A stretch of 6,204 nucleotides of DNA. Source: Armatimonadota bacterium. Lineage in GTDB: Bacteria > Sysuimicrobiota > Sysuimicrobiia > Sysuimicrobiales > JACQTN01. The position numbers and the translations under genes were made by a program. Below are positions 1-5,336 of this stretch, piece after piece. The stretch's first letter is position 1, and each line of letters starts with the position of its first letter. The DNA lies in assembly GCA_016210785.1 (NCBI GenBank), contig JACQTN010000406.1, positions 1 through 6,204 of the forward strand. Reading direction: 5' to 3'. A model generated the notes under the pieces. It was not told the DNA's origin. It was given only the letters and a program-made list of their open reading frames with translations, and made no database searches.

Positions 1-537
1 GCGGTCCACCTGCGCCTCCGGCAGCGGATAGGTTCCCTCGCTCTCGATGGGATTCTGCGTTGCCAGCACGAGAAACGGGTCGGGCAGGCGGAAGGTCTGC
101 TTGCCGATGGTCACCTGCCGCTCCTGCATCGCCTCCAGGAGTGCCGACTGGACCTTCGCCGGGGCCCGGTTGATCTCATCGGCCAGGATCAGGTGGGCAA
201 ACAGGGGCCCCGGTTCCGTCTCAAACGTCGCCGTCTGCTGGTTGTAGATGCGCGTGCCGATCAGGTCGGCCGGCACCAGGTCGGGGGTGAACTGGATGCG
301 GTGGAAGTCACAGGTGATGACGCGCGCGGTGGTCTTGACGGCAAGCGTCTTCGCCAGCCCCGGGACCCCCTCGATCAGGATGTGGCCGCGCGCCAGCAGG
401 GCCACCAGCATCCGCTCGATCATCAGGTCCTGGCCCACGATCACCTGCTTGATCCCGTAGACAACCCGGCGCAGCGTGGCGGACGCCTGTTGAACGACTT
501 CGGTATGGCGTGACCTGAGCCGCGGCTCTCCGCTCAT
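1..537 (-). CDS. MoxR-family AAA+ ATPase, N-terminal 179 residues (partial)
   Basis: This is the N-terminal half of a MoxR-type AAA+ ATPase, a cytoplasmic chaperone-like ATPase that usually works with von Willebrand factor A or DUF58 proteins in maturing enzymes or envelope complexes. The frame is open from ATG 537 to the window edge. Visible motifs are Walker A GVPGLAKT (residues 57-64), the family segment [12 protein letters not shown] (83-94), Walker B LILADE followed by INRAP (116-126), the sensor-1 stretch LATQNP (158-163) and [10 protein letters not shown] (170-179). Full-length members have about 310-330 residues, so roughly 140-150 are missing to the left. The start is fixed by GGAGG five bases upstream (543-547). 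The usual DUF58/VWA partner would lie outside the window. Family assignment is certain from the motifs; the substrate cannot be told. Confidence 0.95.
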   Translation of the reverse strand, partial: MSGEPRLRSRHTEVVQQASATLRRVVYGIKQVIVGQDLMIERMLVALLARGHILIEGVPGLAKTLAVKTTARVITCDFHRIQFTPDLVPADLIGTRIYNQQTATFETEPGPLFAHLILADEINRAPAKVQSALLEAMQERQVTIGKQTFRLPDPFLVLATQNPIESEGTYPLPEAQVDR

Positions 538-542
538 CGTTG

Positions 543-547
543 CCTCC
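543..547 (-). promoter_or_regulatory. Shine-Dalgarno GGAGG of the MoxR gene
   Basis: GGAGG on the minus strand lies five bases before ATG 537. It supports this start over any upstream one. Confidence 0.8.
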
Positions 548-605
548 GTCTCGGTGTAATGTCGTGCGTGCACTGGAAATCACGCTCCCCCGTTGCCTGC
601 ACCGT

Positions 606-625
606 GGCCCCGAATCAGCGGGGCC
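606..625. repeat. Perfect 7-bp GC hairpin in the MoxR leader region
   Basis: GGCCCCG (606-612) and CGGGGCC (619-625) are perfect inverted repeats around a 6-base loop, 68 bases upstream of the MoxR start. If MoxR is transcribed from further upstream this would form in its 5' leader. There is no T-tract on either strand, so it is not a classical terminator. The structure is seen directly; a regulatory role is a guess. Confidence 0.4.
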
Positions 626-851
626 CACCAGCACGCTGATGTCTTGCCGCTCCAGTGGCTAGAACGGCCACAGGGCGGCTATTATGCCCGTTTCTCCAGG
701 CCCGAAGGAAACCATCAGCGGGTAGCGCGGAGGTGGACAGGGCAACCGGCACCGCCGGACCGACTCGGACGGATATGCCGGGACCGTGCGTGCGGGCGGC
801 GACGGGGAGTTGCGGGTGAGGGAGTAAACGCGGTGTTCCCACCGTTTGTAT

Positions 852-892
852 GAGGTGAAAGAGGACGAGCAGCCGGCGCATCGCCTCACCTC
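852..892. repeat. Inverted repeat GAGGTGA / TCACCTC
   Basis: GAGGTGA at 852-858 is repeated inverted as TCACCTC at 886-892 with a 27-base spacer, ending 41 bases before the start of the plus-strand zinc-ribbon ORF. It could be an operator or a leader hairpin. With 7-bp arms in GC-rich DNA it could also be chance. Confidence 0.25.
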
Positions 893-920
893 GGGGCATC
901 ACGGCGTCTGAGGGCCAGGC

Positions 921-926
921 AGGGAG
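921..926 (+). promoter_or_regulatory. Shine-Dalgarno AGGGAG before the zinc-ribbon ORF
   Basis: AGGGAG lies seven bases before ATG 934. It shows that this start was once a genuine translation start, even though the downstream gene is broken. Confidence 0.6.
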
Positions 927-933
927 ACAACGG

Positions 934-1164
934 ATGGTCTCGCCAGGGCCGACATGCCAGCACTGCGGCATCGCCCTGCCCGACGCAGCCTACGTTGACA
1001 GGCCGCGGGTCTTCTGCTGCCACAGATGCGCCCTGCGGGCTCAGGAGCTGCGGCGGCTGCTGAAACAGGTCGAGCGGTCGTACCTGATGACCGTGGAGGC
1101 GCTGGCCGCGGCGCTGGCGCCAACGCCGTCGCGGTCATCGACGTGCCGGCGCTCCGCCTGCTGA
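934..1164 (+). pseudogene. Zinc-ribbon plus truncated HD-GYP-like N-terminus (gene remnant)
   Basis: The 76-residue reading frame starts with a good ribosome-binding site. It has a Cys4 zinc-ribbon pattern: CQHC at residues 8-11 and CCHRC at 28-32. A helical linker follows, then SYLMTVEALAAALA (residues 49-62). That last stretch resembles the very start of HD-GYP or HD phosphohydrolase domains, which usually read 'TVEALAAALEARD' followed by the metal-binding HD region. Here the similarity stops at about 1118 and the remaining codons are low-complexity Ser/Arg/Pro. The catalytic HD and GYP motifs are absent, so no cyclic-di-GMP phosphodiesterase activity is possible. The zinc ribbon alone could still be made as a short protein. 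The HD-GYP link rests on one short motif recalled from the family and is moderate; the zinc ribbon is plain to see. Confidence 0.5.
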
Positions 1165-1223
1165 AGATGATTCCGGCCGGCCGGCATCCGTGGGGTGTGC
1201 TCGTGATGGGCGTATCGCCATGA
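1119..1223 (+). pseudogene. C-terminal blade fragment of a YVTN-type beta-propeller
   Basis: Beginning at 1119, in a frame shifted relative to the preceding zinc-ribbon frame, the sequence encodes ANAVAVIDVPALRLLKMIPA followed by GRHPWGV and a TGA at 1221-1223. This matches the terminal repeat of YVTN/40-residue beta-propellers (pattern 'VAVID-x5-6-IP-G-xxPWGV'), proteins often found outside the cytoplasm next to cytochromes and quinoprotein dehydrogenases. Only one blade remains, directly abutting the HD-GYP-like piece at about 1118, with no start or ribosome-binding site of its own. It is therefore a remnant joined by deletion or recombination. The family match is inferred from one repeat. 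Confidence 0.5.
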
Positions 1224-1280
1224 CGGTTGTCGCGCACCGGCGCTGATCAATTCGACGCAGGAGGGCGGCGCCGGCCGGCG

Positions 1281-1312
1281 AACGGCCCGCGCGTGACGCG
1301 GGAAAGGCCGTT
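1281..1312. terminator. GC-rich composite hairpin between convergent genes
   Basis: AACGGCC (1281-1287) pairs with GGCCGTT (1306-1312). Inside it CCCGCG (1286-1291) and CGCGGG (1297-1302) form a second perfect stem with a 5-base loop; the two stems share two C residues. The structure overlaps the TAA stop of the minus-strand glycosidase and lies 57 bases after the plus-strand remnant, the usual place for a bidirectional terminator. No T-run follows on either strand, so intrinsic termination would be weak. Confidence 0.45.
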
Positions 1313-2510
1313 AGCCGGGGCGGTCACCCTCGAGGCCCAGCGCATGGACGGCGTAGACGTAGAGGCCGGCATTCCAGGCGAAGGGCACCTCGGCATGATA
1401 GAAGCGCCGGGCCACCGGCCGGCCTTCCGCGGTGTACACCTCTGCCACCGCGTTCTCCCGGAGAAACCACTCACCGATCCGCGCCAGGTCGACGACGGCG
1501 GCTTCGCGGTCGCCCAGCCGGGCCTTGTTCACGGCGTTGAGCGTGCCGAGCCACGGCCAGAGCAGGGTGCGGTGATAGTCGGGGATGCCCGCCAGGACGT
1601 AAAAGGGGAACACCTGCCGCAACGGGTAGACAGGGTGACAGGTGCGCAGCGGAGTGCGCGCATCCAGTCCCTGTGTGGTGATGTAGGCCATGATGCGCCG
1701 TGACTGCTCCTCCGTCGCCACACCGAACAGCATCGCGAGCACGTTGCCGTCGGCGGAAAACCCGCCCCGCCGGCGGCCGCGGATCCAGTCGGTGAAGTAC
1801 TCGCAGGTCCAGAACTCGCCGTGGATCCGGGCATAAGCCCGGTCGGCCGCCTGCCGGAACATGTCGGCGTCGGCCGTCTGCCCGAGAGACCGCTTGATGT
1901 CCTCACATGCTCGCAGCCCTTCGTAGAAGAGGACGTTCAGGTTGAAGAGCTTGTCTTTCTTGAGGATCGAGTCCATCCAGTCGGCCAGGTGGCGGTTTTC
2001 GATGAGGCCGTCGCCGTCTCGATCCTGCGCGATGAGCCAGCGCACGGCCCGGTCCATGACCGCGTCGAACCGGTCACAGAACGCCATGTCCCCGGTATGC
2101 CGGAAATACTCCCGCGCCGCGACGATGAACAGCGCCGCCGGGTCGACGGGGTCCCGGAAGATGCCGCCGGCACGGTAGAGCACCTTGGGGCGGGCCAGGC
2201 GCGTGTGGTAGCCGCCGAAGGTGTGCCCGACGAACTCGACCCGGACCGGGAGCTGGCCCGACGGTAACTGGTGCCGGATGAACAGATCCAGGTGGGCCCT
2301 CGCCTGATCGTAGTCACCGAGGGCCAGGACGCCAAAGAGCGCCCAGAAGCTGTCACGCGCCCAGTACGCGTTGAAGTGGAGCCGCCCGGCGACAACACCG
2401 TCGGGGTTATAGCACGCGCGGAGGTCGCGGACGGCGATGCGGTAGGCCCGCCGGATCGCGTCGAGGCGGGCGTCGCGAGAGAGCGGTTCCACCCTCGTCG
2501 AGGCGCACAC
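1311..2510 (-). CDS. Six-hairpin glycosidase (glycogen-debranching / GH63-GH100-like)
   Basis: The 399-residue protein has the look of an (alpha/alpha)6-barrel glycosidase, as in amylo-alpha-1,6-glucosidases and neutral invertase or GH63-like enzymes. Visible are AYWARDSFWALFG (residues 48-60), the helical-pair segment ending in GQLPVRV, a DRDGDGLIEN loop (163-172) followed by DWMDS (177-181) with the likely general-acid Asp, and a C-terminal YHAEVPFAWNAGLYVYA stretch typical of these barrels. No signal peptide is seen, so it is probably cytoplasmic and acts on a glucan or oligosaccharide. The GTG start at 2510 has GGAGG about 12 bases upstream (2523-2527), a slightly long spacing; a second in-frame GTG lies at 2492. 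The gene is complete and ends TAA inside a hairpin. Fold class is confident; substrate and exact family are not. Confidence 0.8.
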   Translation of the reverse strand: MCASTRVEPLSRDARLDAIRRAYRIAVRDLRACYNPDGVVAGRLHFNAYWARDSFWALFGVLALGDYDQARAHLDLFIRHQLPSGQLPVRVEFVGHTFGGYHTRLARPKVLYRAGGIFRDPVDPAALFIVAAREYFRHTGDMAFCDRFDAVMDRAVRWLIAQDRDGDGLIENRHLADWMDSILKKDKLFNLNVLFYEGLRACEDIKRSLGQTADADMFRQAADRAYARIHGEFWTCEYFTDWIRGRRRGGFSADGNVLAMLFGVATEEQSRRIMAYITTQGLDARTPLRTCHPVYPLRQVFPFYVLAGIPDYHRTLLWPWLGTLNAVNKARLGDREAAVVDLARIGEWFLRENAVAEVYTAEGRPVARRFYHAEVPFAWNAGLYVYAVHALGLEGDRPG

Positions 2511-2617
2511 GTTCCAGTGTTTCCTCCCCTGCTCGCGCCGGAGCCATCGCGAACCACCCCGGCGCTGGTGTGTACCGGCGAGGCCCCATGCCCGGGAGCG
2601 CCGGGACCTCGTCTGCG

Positions 2618-2884
2618 CTACCCGGCGTCGCGGAGGCGGGGCCCGCCGCGCGCCCCGGCCTCCGAGGGCGCGCAGGCCGTGGTGACCCGTCCACCCAGGA
2701 TGATGCTGATGCGGCCGTGGACGGCGGCCAGGCCCTCACGGGTATTGGGATTGAAGGACCCGAAGTCGGTGAGGAAGTCGTGCAGGATCGTGAGCGCCAG
2801 ACCGTTGGGGAGGTCGCCGAGCAGTCCTCTGTCGGCCCGCGCGATCGCCTCCAACTCGACGATAGACTCCTCCACCCGTCCCAA
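2618..2884 (-). CDS. Unrecognised coding fragment (88 residues, TTG start)
   Basis: The frame has strong G/C third-position bias and ordinary amphipathic protein composition for about 65 residues, for instance VEESIVELEAIARADRGLL and ILHDFLTDFGSFNPNTREGL, before turning into Gly/Arg/Ala-rich tail sequence. I do not recognise the family. It opens at TTG 2884 just after an in-frame TGA, with no convincing Shine-Dalgarno, and overlaps by a few bases the end of the CcdA-like fragment that runs in another frame. The likeliest reading is a piece of a larger gene whose start was lost at about 2880. A small intact gene is possible. It precedes the glycosidase by 107 bases on the same strand. Confidence 0.4.
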   Translation of the reverse strand: MGRVEESIVELEAIARADRGLLGDLPNGLALTILHDFLTDFGSFNPNTREGLAAVHGRISIILGGRVTTACAPSEAGARGGPRLRDAG

Positions 2885-3035
2885 AGCCGATCATCACGGC
2901 GCTGCTGGCCAGGGTCATCAAGGGCGCGAAGCGTGTCAATCGCGTCAGGAGCGGCAGAGCGCGGGCCATGGCCGCTGCCGCAGCCACCAGCGGCACGCTG
3001 ATGCCCAGCGCAAAGATGAACAGCGGCCGGCGTCC
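2880..3035 (-). pseudogene. CcdA/DsbD-type transmembrane fragment (cytochrome c biogenesis family)
   Basis: About 52 residues resemble the last two membrane helices of CcdA/DsbD-like thiol-disulfide transporters, which carry electrons across the membrane for cytochrome c maturation or disulfide reduction. The pattern is FALGISVPLVAAAAAMARAL, a short basic TRLTRF hinge, then APLMTLASSAVMIGFG, compared with the family's 'ALGLGIPFLL..ALPLLRRLRRFLPWI..VSGVLLI.FG'. The helices carrying the redox-active cysteines are missing. The piece is cut at about 3030-3035, where a plus-strand recombinase fragment begins, and at about 2880, where another frame takes over. It is non-functional. The identification is from the helix-hinge-helix pattern and is moderate. 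Confidence 0.5.
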
Positions 3036-3307
3036 TGCGAGGCTACCTCGCCTACTTGCACGCCGCGCACTATCGACCCGCGTCCATCCGGCGCCGGCTC
3101 TACAGTCTGAGTTCACTGTGCGATTACCTCGTCGAGCAGGCCGAGGTCCTGGTCCGCAACCCGGTGCGCAAGCTGACCGTGCCGAAGCGACCGCGGCACC
3201 TGCCCACGTTCCTGGAGGCTGAGGGCCACCAGGAGATCACCTCCACCAGAATCTACGACCCTGTCGTCCTCGATGACATGAAGACCGCCCTGTTGCAGCA
3301 TCCACTC
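3032..3307 (+). pseudogene. Tyrosine recombinase/integrase with catalytic core deleted
   Basis: The frame runs from after a TGA at 3017-3019, with a TTG at 3056 as the first possible start. It reads VLRGYLAYL, then YRPASIRRRLYSLSSLCDYL and RNPVRKLTVPKR, the typical N-terminal SAM-like DNA-binding domain of XerC/D-type recombinases, ending in LPTFLEAE, where the catalytic domain normally begins. The sequence then jumps directly to GHQEITSTRIYDPV and MKTALLQHPL, the end of the catalytic domain with the last His and the tyrosine nucleophile (TAC at 3254-3256). Some 120-150 residues with the catalytic Arg, Lys and HxxR motif are gone in frame, so recombination is impossible; DNA binding could in principle survive. 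The frame reads on past 3307 without a stop into the next ORF, so the native stop is also lost. It abuts the inverted CcdA-like piece at about 3030. Confidence 0.7.
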
Positions 3308-3431
3308 AAGCCGCGACACCTCACCGCTGGGAGCCCAACGAATAGGGGGACTGAAAGGCGCCACGGCGGAAACGCGTACAGAAGCAATTCGGTGTCGGTC
3401 ACACACGCGGCGGTGAATGTGAATACTCCAC

Positions 3432-3436
3432 GGAGG
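3432..3436 (+). promoter_or_regulatory. Shine-Dalgarno GGAGG of the small zinc-ribbon ORF
   Basis: GGAGG ends six bases before ATG 3443. It makes that ATG a credible independent start inside the long frame that reads through from the recombinase remnant. Confidence 0.6.
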
Positions 3437-3442
3437 GCCATC

Positions 3443-3793
3443 ATGGTAAAGGGTTCGCGCAAGAAGTCCAGCCAGCGAGGGCAACCCGCACGGGTGCGCC
3501 GATTGCCGCCCCCGCGGGACCCGACGGAGTTGCGTGGGCATGTGCACTGCCCAGGGTGCGGGCATGAGCTGCGGCCGCTTCGGGTGTCCAACGGTCAAAC
3601 ATCCGCACGTCCCTCGGGTTGTGATCTGCGCAAAATGACCGTCACGTGGCGGTGCGCACCTACATGTCGGGCTGGCCGGTCATGCGCCGGATGCGTCTGC
3701 CGGGACCGTCGCCCGCCACGCTACCGCCTCACGATGAGGCGGCCCTCCATGCCGCGCTCCCGGTGCCCCTCGATGTCGCAGATAGTGGTGTAG
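3443..3793 (+). CDS. Small basic zinc-ribbon protein, hypothetical; 3' end doubtful
   Basis: An ATG with an ideal Shine-Dalgarno opens a 116-codon frame. Residues 1-25 are very basic (KGSRKKSSQRGQ and so on), followed by PRDPTELRGHVHCPGCGHEL with a CPGC knuckle at residues 36-39. Further Cys pairs appear later, but the last 73 bases overlap the convergent cupredoxin gene and have Arg/Pro/Ser composition, so the real protein may end earlier. A one-base shift near 3564-3570 would give CGRFGCP...PRVVICAK ending at TGA 3636-3638, which looks at least as protein-like. The gene may thus be frameshifted, or one indel may be an assembly error. A nucleic-acid-binding or metal-binding role is only a guess from charge and cysteines. 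Confidence 0.4.
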   Translation: MVKGSRKKSSQRGQPARVRRLPPPRDPTELRGHVHCPGCGHELRPLRVSNGQTSARPSGCDLRKMTVTWRCAPTCRAGRSCAGCVCRDRRPPRYRLTMRRPSMPRSRCPSMSQIVV

Positions 3794-4098
3794 GTGCCCT
3801 CACCGGGCAGGTCCACCTCGAAGTTGAGGGACTGCCCAGCGCGCACGTTGTCGGAGATCACGGTGAGGTCCTTGGACGAGCCCGGTCCGATGATGCCGAA
3901 GGTGTGCTGTCGGCGTCCCTCATTACGCAGGACGAACCGCACCCGGCCCGGCGTCACCGTAACCTCCTTGGGGTCGATCGCCCATTCCTTCAGGGACACT
4001 CTGACCTCCTGCACAGCCGGGGCAGCGATGACATGCAGCGCAGTGCCGATGAGAACAGCGGCAGCCAAGAGTCCGGATGTGTGAACACTCTTCCACAT
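3721..4098 (-). CDS. Exported type-1 copper cupredoxin (plastocyanin/halocyanin-like)
   Basis: The protein has 125 residues. Residues 1-28 form a signal peptide: a Lys near the start, the hydrophobic stretch SGLLAAAVLIGTALHVIA and a probable cleavage after APA (26-28). The mature domain of about 97 residues is a single cupredoxin with all four type-1 copper ligands: His65 in RRQHTFGI, then Cys107, His112 and Met117 in CDIEGHRERGM, the Cys-x4-His-x4-Met spacing of plastocyanin and halocyanin. It should be a periplasmic or cell-surface one-electron carrier. ATG 4098 is chosen because it begins the signal peptide and has AAAGGGG eight bases upstream; an earlier in-frame start at 4194 would add 32 residues that spoil the leader. 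It is the last gene of the minus-strand run, 111 bases after the small membrane protein. Its electron partner is not in the window. Confidence 0.9.
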   Translation of the reverse strand: MWKSVHTSGLLAAAVLIGTALHVIAAPAVQEVRVSLKEWAIDPKEVTVTPGRVRFVLRNEGRRQHTFGIIGPGSSKDLTVISDNVRAGQSLNFEVDLPGEGTYTTICDIEGHRERGMEGRLIVRR

Positions 4099-4209
4099 TT
4101 GGATCGCCCCTTTCGACCAGAGCGGTACGGCGCGTTGCGGATGGCGCATCGCCGTCGCCACGTCAGCCGCTCGTGGGACGCCGAGCCCCGGCAAACCGGA
4201 ATCTCCGCC

Positions 4210-4374
4210 CTACTCGGCGATCGGCCGACGGCCAGGATCGGCCCCAGCGAGCCAGCCCAGGTACACGACCCCAAGACTGAGGTTGAGCACCAACACCCCC
4301 ACGGCGACTGGGGCAAAGACCTTCAGCCGTGCCCGGATAGCGCGCCATAGCCCGCGCAGCACCCTCGCCACCAT
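4210..4374 (-). CDS. 54-residue single-span membrane protein
   Basis: From ATG 4374 the protein has a basic amphipathic N-terminus (MVARVLRGLWRAIRARLK), one membrane span (VFAPVAVGVLVLNLSLGVVYLGWLAG, residues 19-44) and a short polar tail. By the positive-inside rule the N-terminus faces the cytoplasm. It contains no Cys or His, so it is unlikely to bind metal itself. I do not recognise the family; it could be an accessory subunit or a membrane anchor. It lies 52 bases after the MerB-like gene and 111 before the cupredoxin, on the same strand. The start is uncertain: GTG at 4380, two codons earlier, is equally possible, and no strong Shine-Dalgarno is seen. Confidence 0.55.
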   Translation of the reverse strand: MVARVLRGLWRAIRARLKVFAPVAVGVLVLNLSLGVVYLGWLAGADPGRRPIAE

Positions 4375-4426
4375 AATCACACGCCCGCCACGAAGCCCTT
4401 TTACTCCTGCGTCGGGACGACGGTTT

Positions 4427-5299
4427 CTAGGACGACCAGAGATCCCGGGCTCTCCCTTGTTCGGCGCCACGAAATCGCGGATGGTCGGCCAGGTACCCCG
4501 TCAGGTGCTCTTCCGACCGGAAGAGGTTGTTGACCCCTCACCCACCCCCGCGCAGGTACATCGCGCCCTCAGGCTCGACGTCCGCCAGCCGGCCACAATT
4601 CACCACGATCGTGATGGGGTCGGCGCAGTGCGCGCACGCGTCGCGGAGGACCACCCGCCGGTCGTCGCAGGCGTGCCGGACCAGACCGGCGGCCCCGACC
4701 GCTTCCAGGGCCTCCAGCATGCGGGCCGTCATGCCAGGGGTCCTGGAGGACCGGCGCCGCCCCTCGCGCGCCCGGCGGTCCCGGAACTGTGGGTTCACGA
4801 GGAGCACGAAGTCAAAGAAACAATTGACGTTAAAGCGCTCCCCCGAATCCAGCACCACCTCATGGAAGTTGAAGCCAAGCCCCTCAAGAAATGACTCGTG
4901 ACCGGGCGCCAGCCGATACGCCCGCCGATCCCCGACGGTAATCCCCAGCCAGGCCAGCGCCTCCAGGCCATCCGCCACGGCATCGGCGGGCAGGCCGGTG
5001 GCAGGCGCGAGTCCAGAGGCGTCAACGGGTCGCCCGTCTCGCCCCTGGCGAAGAGCCGCCCGGGCGATCAGGCGCTCGTCGTTGGTCAGGATGTAGGTGT
5101 GGGGCGCCCACCGCACGGCGGCCTGCACCGCGGGGTCGTGCAGCAGGTGACCGGCGAGCCGGCGGCGGGTGGCGTCGGAGAAGGGCAGTCCGACCCGCGC
5201 CATCGCCTGCTCGACGTTTGTACACCGTAGTACGTCCTTCCAGTCCTCCAGGAGGATCTCGAGGACGCGTCGCTCGTCTGCGTTCAGTTGGTGTTCCAT
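4427..5299 (-). CDS. MerB-like (alkylmercury lyase family) protein, probable selenoprotein with in-frame TGA
   Basis: The product is 290 residues if TGA 4538-4540 is read as selenocysteine (position 254). Classical MerB splits C-Hg bonds in the cytoplasm with Cys96, Asp99, Cys117 and Cys159. Here NVNCFFDF gives Cys160-x2-Asp163 (Cys96/Asp99). AHCADPITIVV followed by ADVEPEG gives Cys225, matching MerB's SHCAATGAPVSLTV and QAVEPAG around Cys117. After the TGA the same frame continues GVNNLFRSEEHLTGYLADHP, aligning with MerB's C-C-H-V-H-F-F-A-S...W..H, so the TGA falls on Cys159. Residues 84-150 match MerB's winged-helix part (GRPV.. GLPADAVADGLEAL). Compared with MerB (about 212 residues) there is an N-terminal extension of about 80 residues and an insertion between Asp163 and Cys225. 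Codons after the TGA keep the G/C bias and the frame ends at TAG 4427-4429. Starts at 5299 (ATG) or 5305 (ATG) fit; neither has a clear Shine-Dalgarno. A mercury role is inferred from residues and from the MerF-like neighbour. Confidence 0.78.
4500..4534 (-). promoter_or_regulatory. Candidate bacterial SECIS element in the MerB-like mRNA
   Basis: Directly after the in-frame TGA the minus strand folds as CTCTTCC-GGTC-GGAAGAG (4525-4508): a perfect 7-bp stem with a GGUC tetraloop. A possible lower stem GTCA/TGAC (4534-4531 with 4503-4500) lies below an internal loop. The loop begins 19 bases after the TGA. Bacterial SECIS elements lie inside the coding region just after the UGA and present G (usually GGU/GU) in the apical loop for SelB. 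The E. coli fdhF element, as I recall it, also has a GGUC loop about 18 bases downstream. The extra bulged U of fdhF is not evident. The structure is seen directly; SelB recognition is inferred. Confidence 0.7.
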
Positions 5300-5336
5300 A
5301 CCCATCAATCGCGCCGGCGGCCCCGATCTCACCGGG

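Larger units (their letters stand above)
538..933. other. Divergent intergenic region without a convincing gene
   Basis: About 396 bases separate the MoxR start (minus) from the zinc-ribbon start (plus). The ORFs crossing it have no ribosome-binding site, no recognisable motif and Arg/Pro/Ser-rich composition. It should hold promoters for both flanking genes. One weak candidate for the MoxR side is CATAAT read on the minus strand at 679-684, with only a poor -35 (TTCCTT-like) 18 bases before it. Two inverted repeats, 606-625 and 852-892, are listed separately. I recognise no known riboswitch core here. Confidence 0.5.

Noticed and set aside
615..971. Minus-strand ORF of 118 codons in the divergent intergenic region
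   Set aside because: No ribosome-binding site, no recognisable motif, and it overlaps the start of the plus-strand zinc-ribbon ORF.
2271..3110. Long plus-strand ORF of 279 codons
   Set aside because: It is antisense to the glycosidase start and the CcdA-like fragment, is Arg/Pro/Ala-rich and has no motif; a typical GC-rich shadow frame.
3344..3358. GGGGGACTGAAAGG resembling the 3' end of a CRISPR repeat
   Set aside because: It occurs once, with no regularly spaced copies anywhere in the window.
3113..3598. Minus-strand ORF of 161 codons
   Set aside because: It is antisense to the integrase remnant, whose XerC/D-like pattern is clear on the plus strand.
4538..4540. TGA as the true stop of a 253-residue MerB-like protein
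   Set aside because: The truncated protein would lack the third catalytic position, while the same frame continues with biased codons, a MerB-like F-x-S motif and a SECIS-like hairpin. A nonsense mutation remains possible and is kept as the main alternative.
4538..4540. Genome-wide reassignment of TGA to Trp or Gly (alternative code)
   Set aside because: The genome is GC-rich, TGA appears to end the propeller gene (5565-5567), and Trp is normally encoded by TGG here. The aligned residue is Cys, which favours Sec.
4283..4894. Plus-strand ORF of 203 codons across the MerB-like gene
   Set aside because: Antisense shadow of the minus-strand genes, with Arg/Pro/His-rich composition and no ribosome-binding site.
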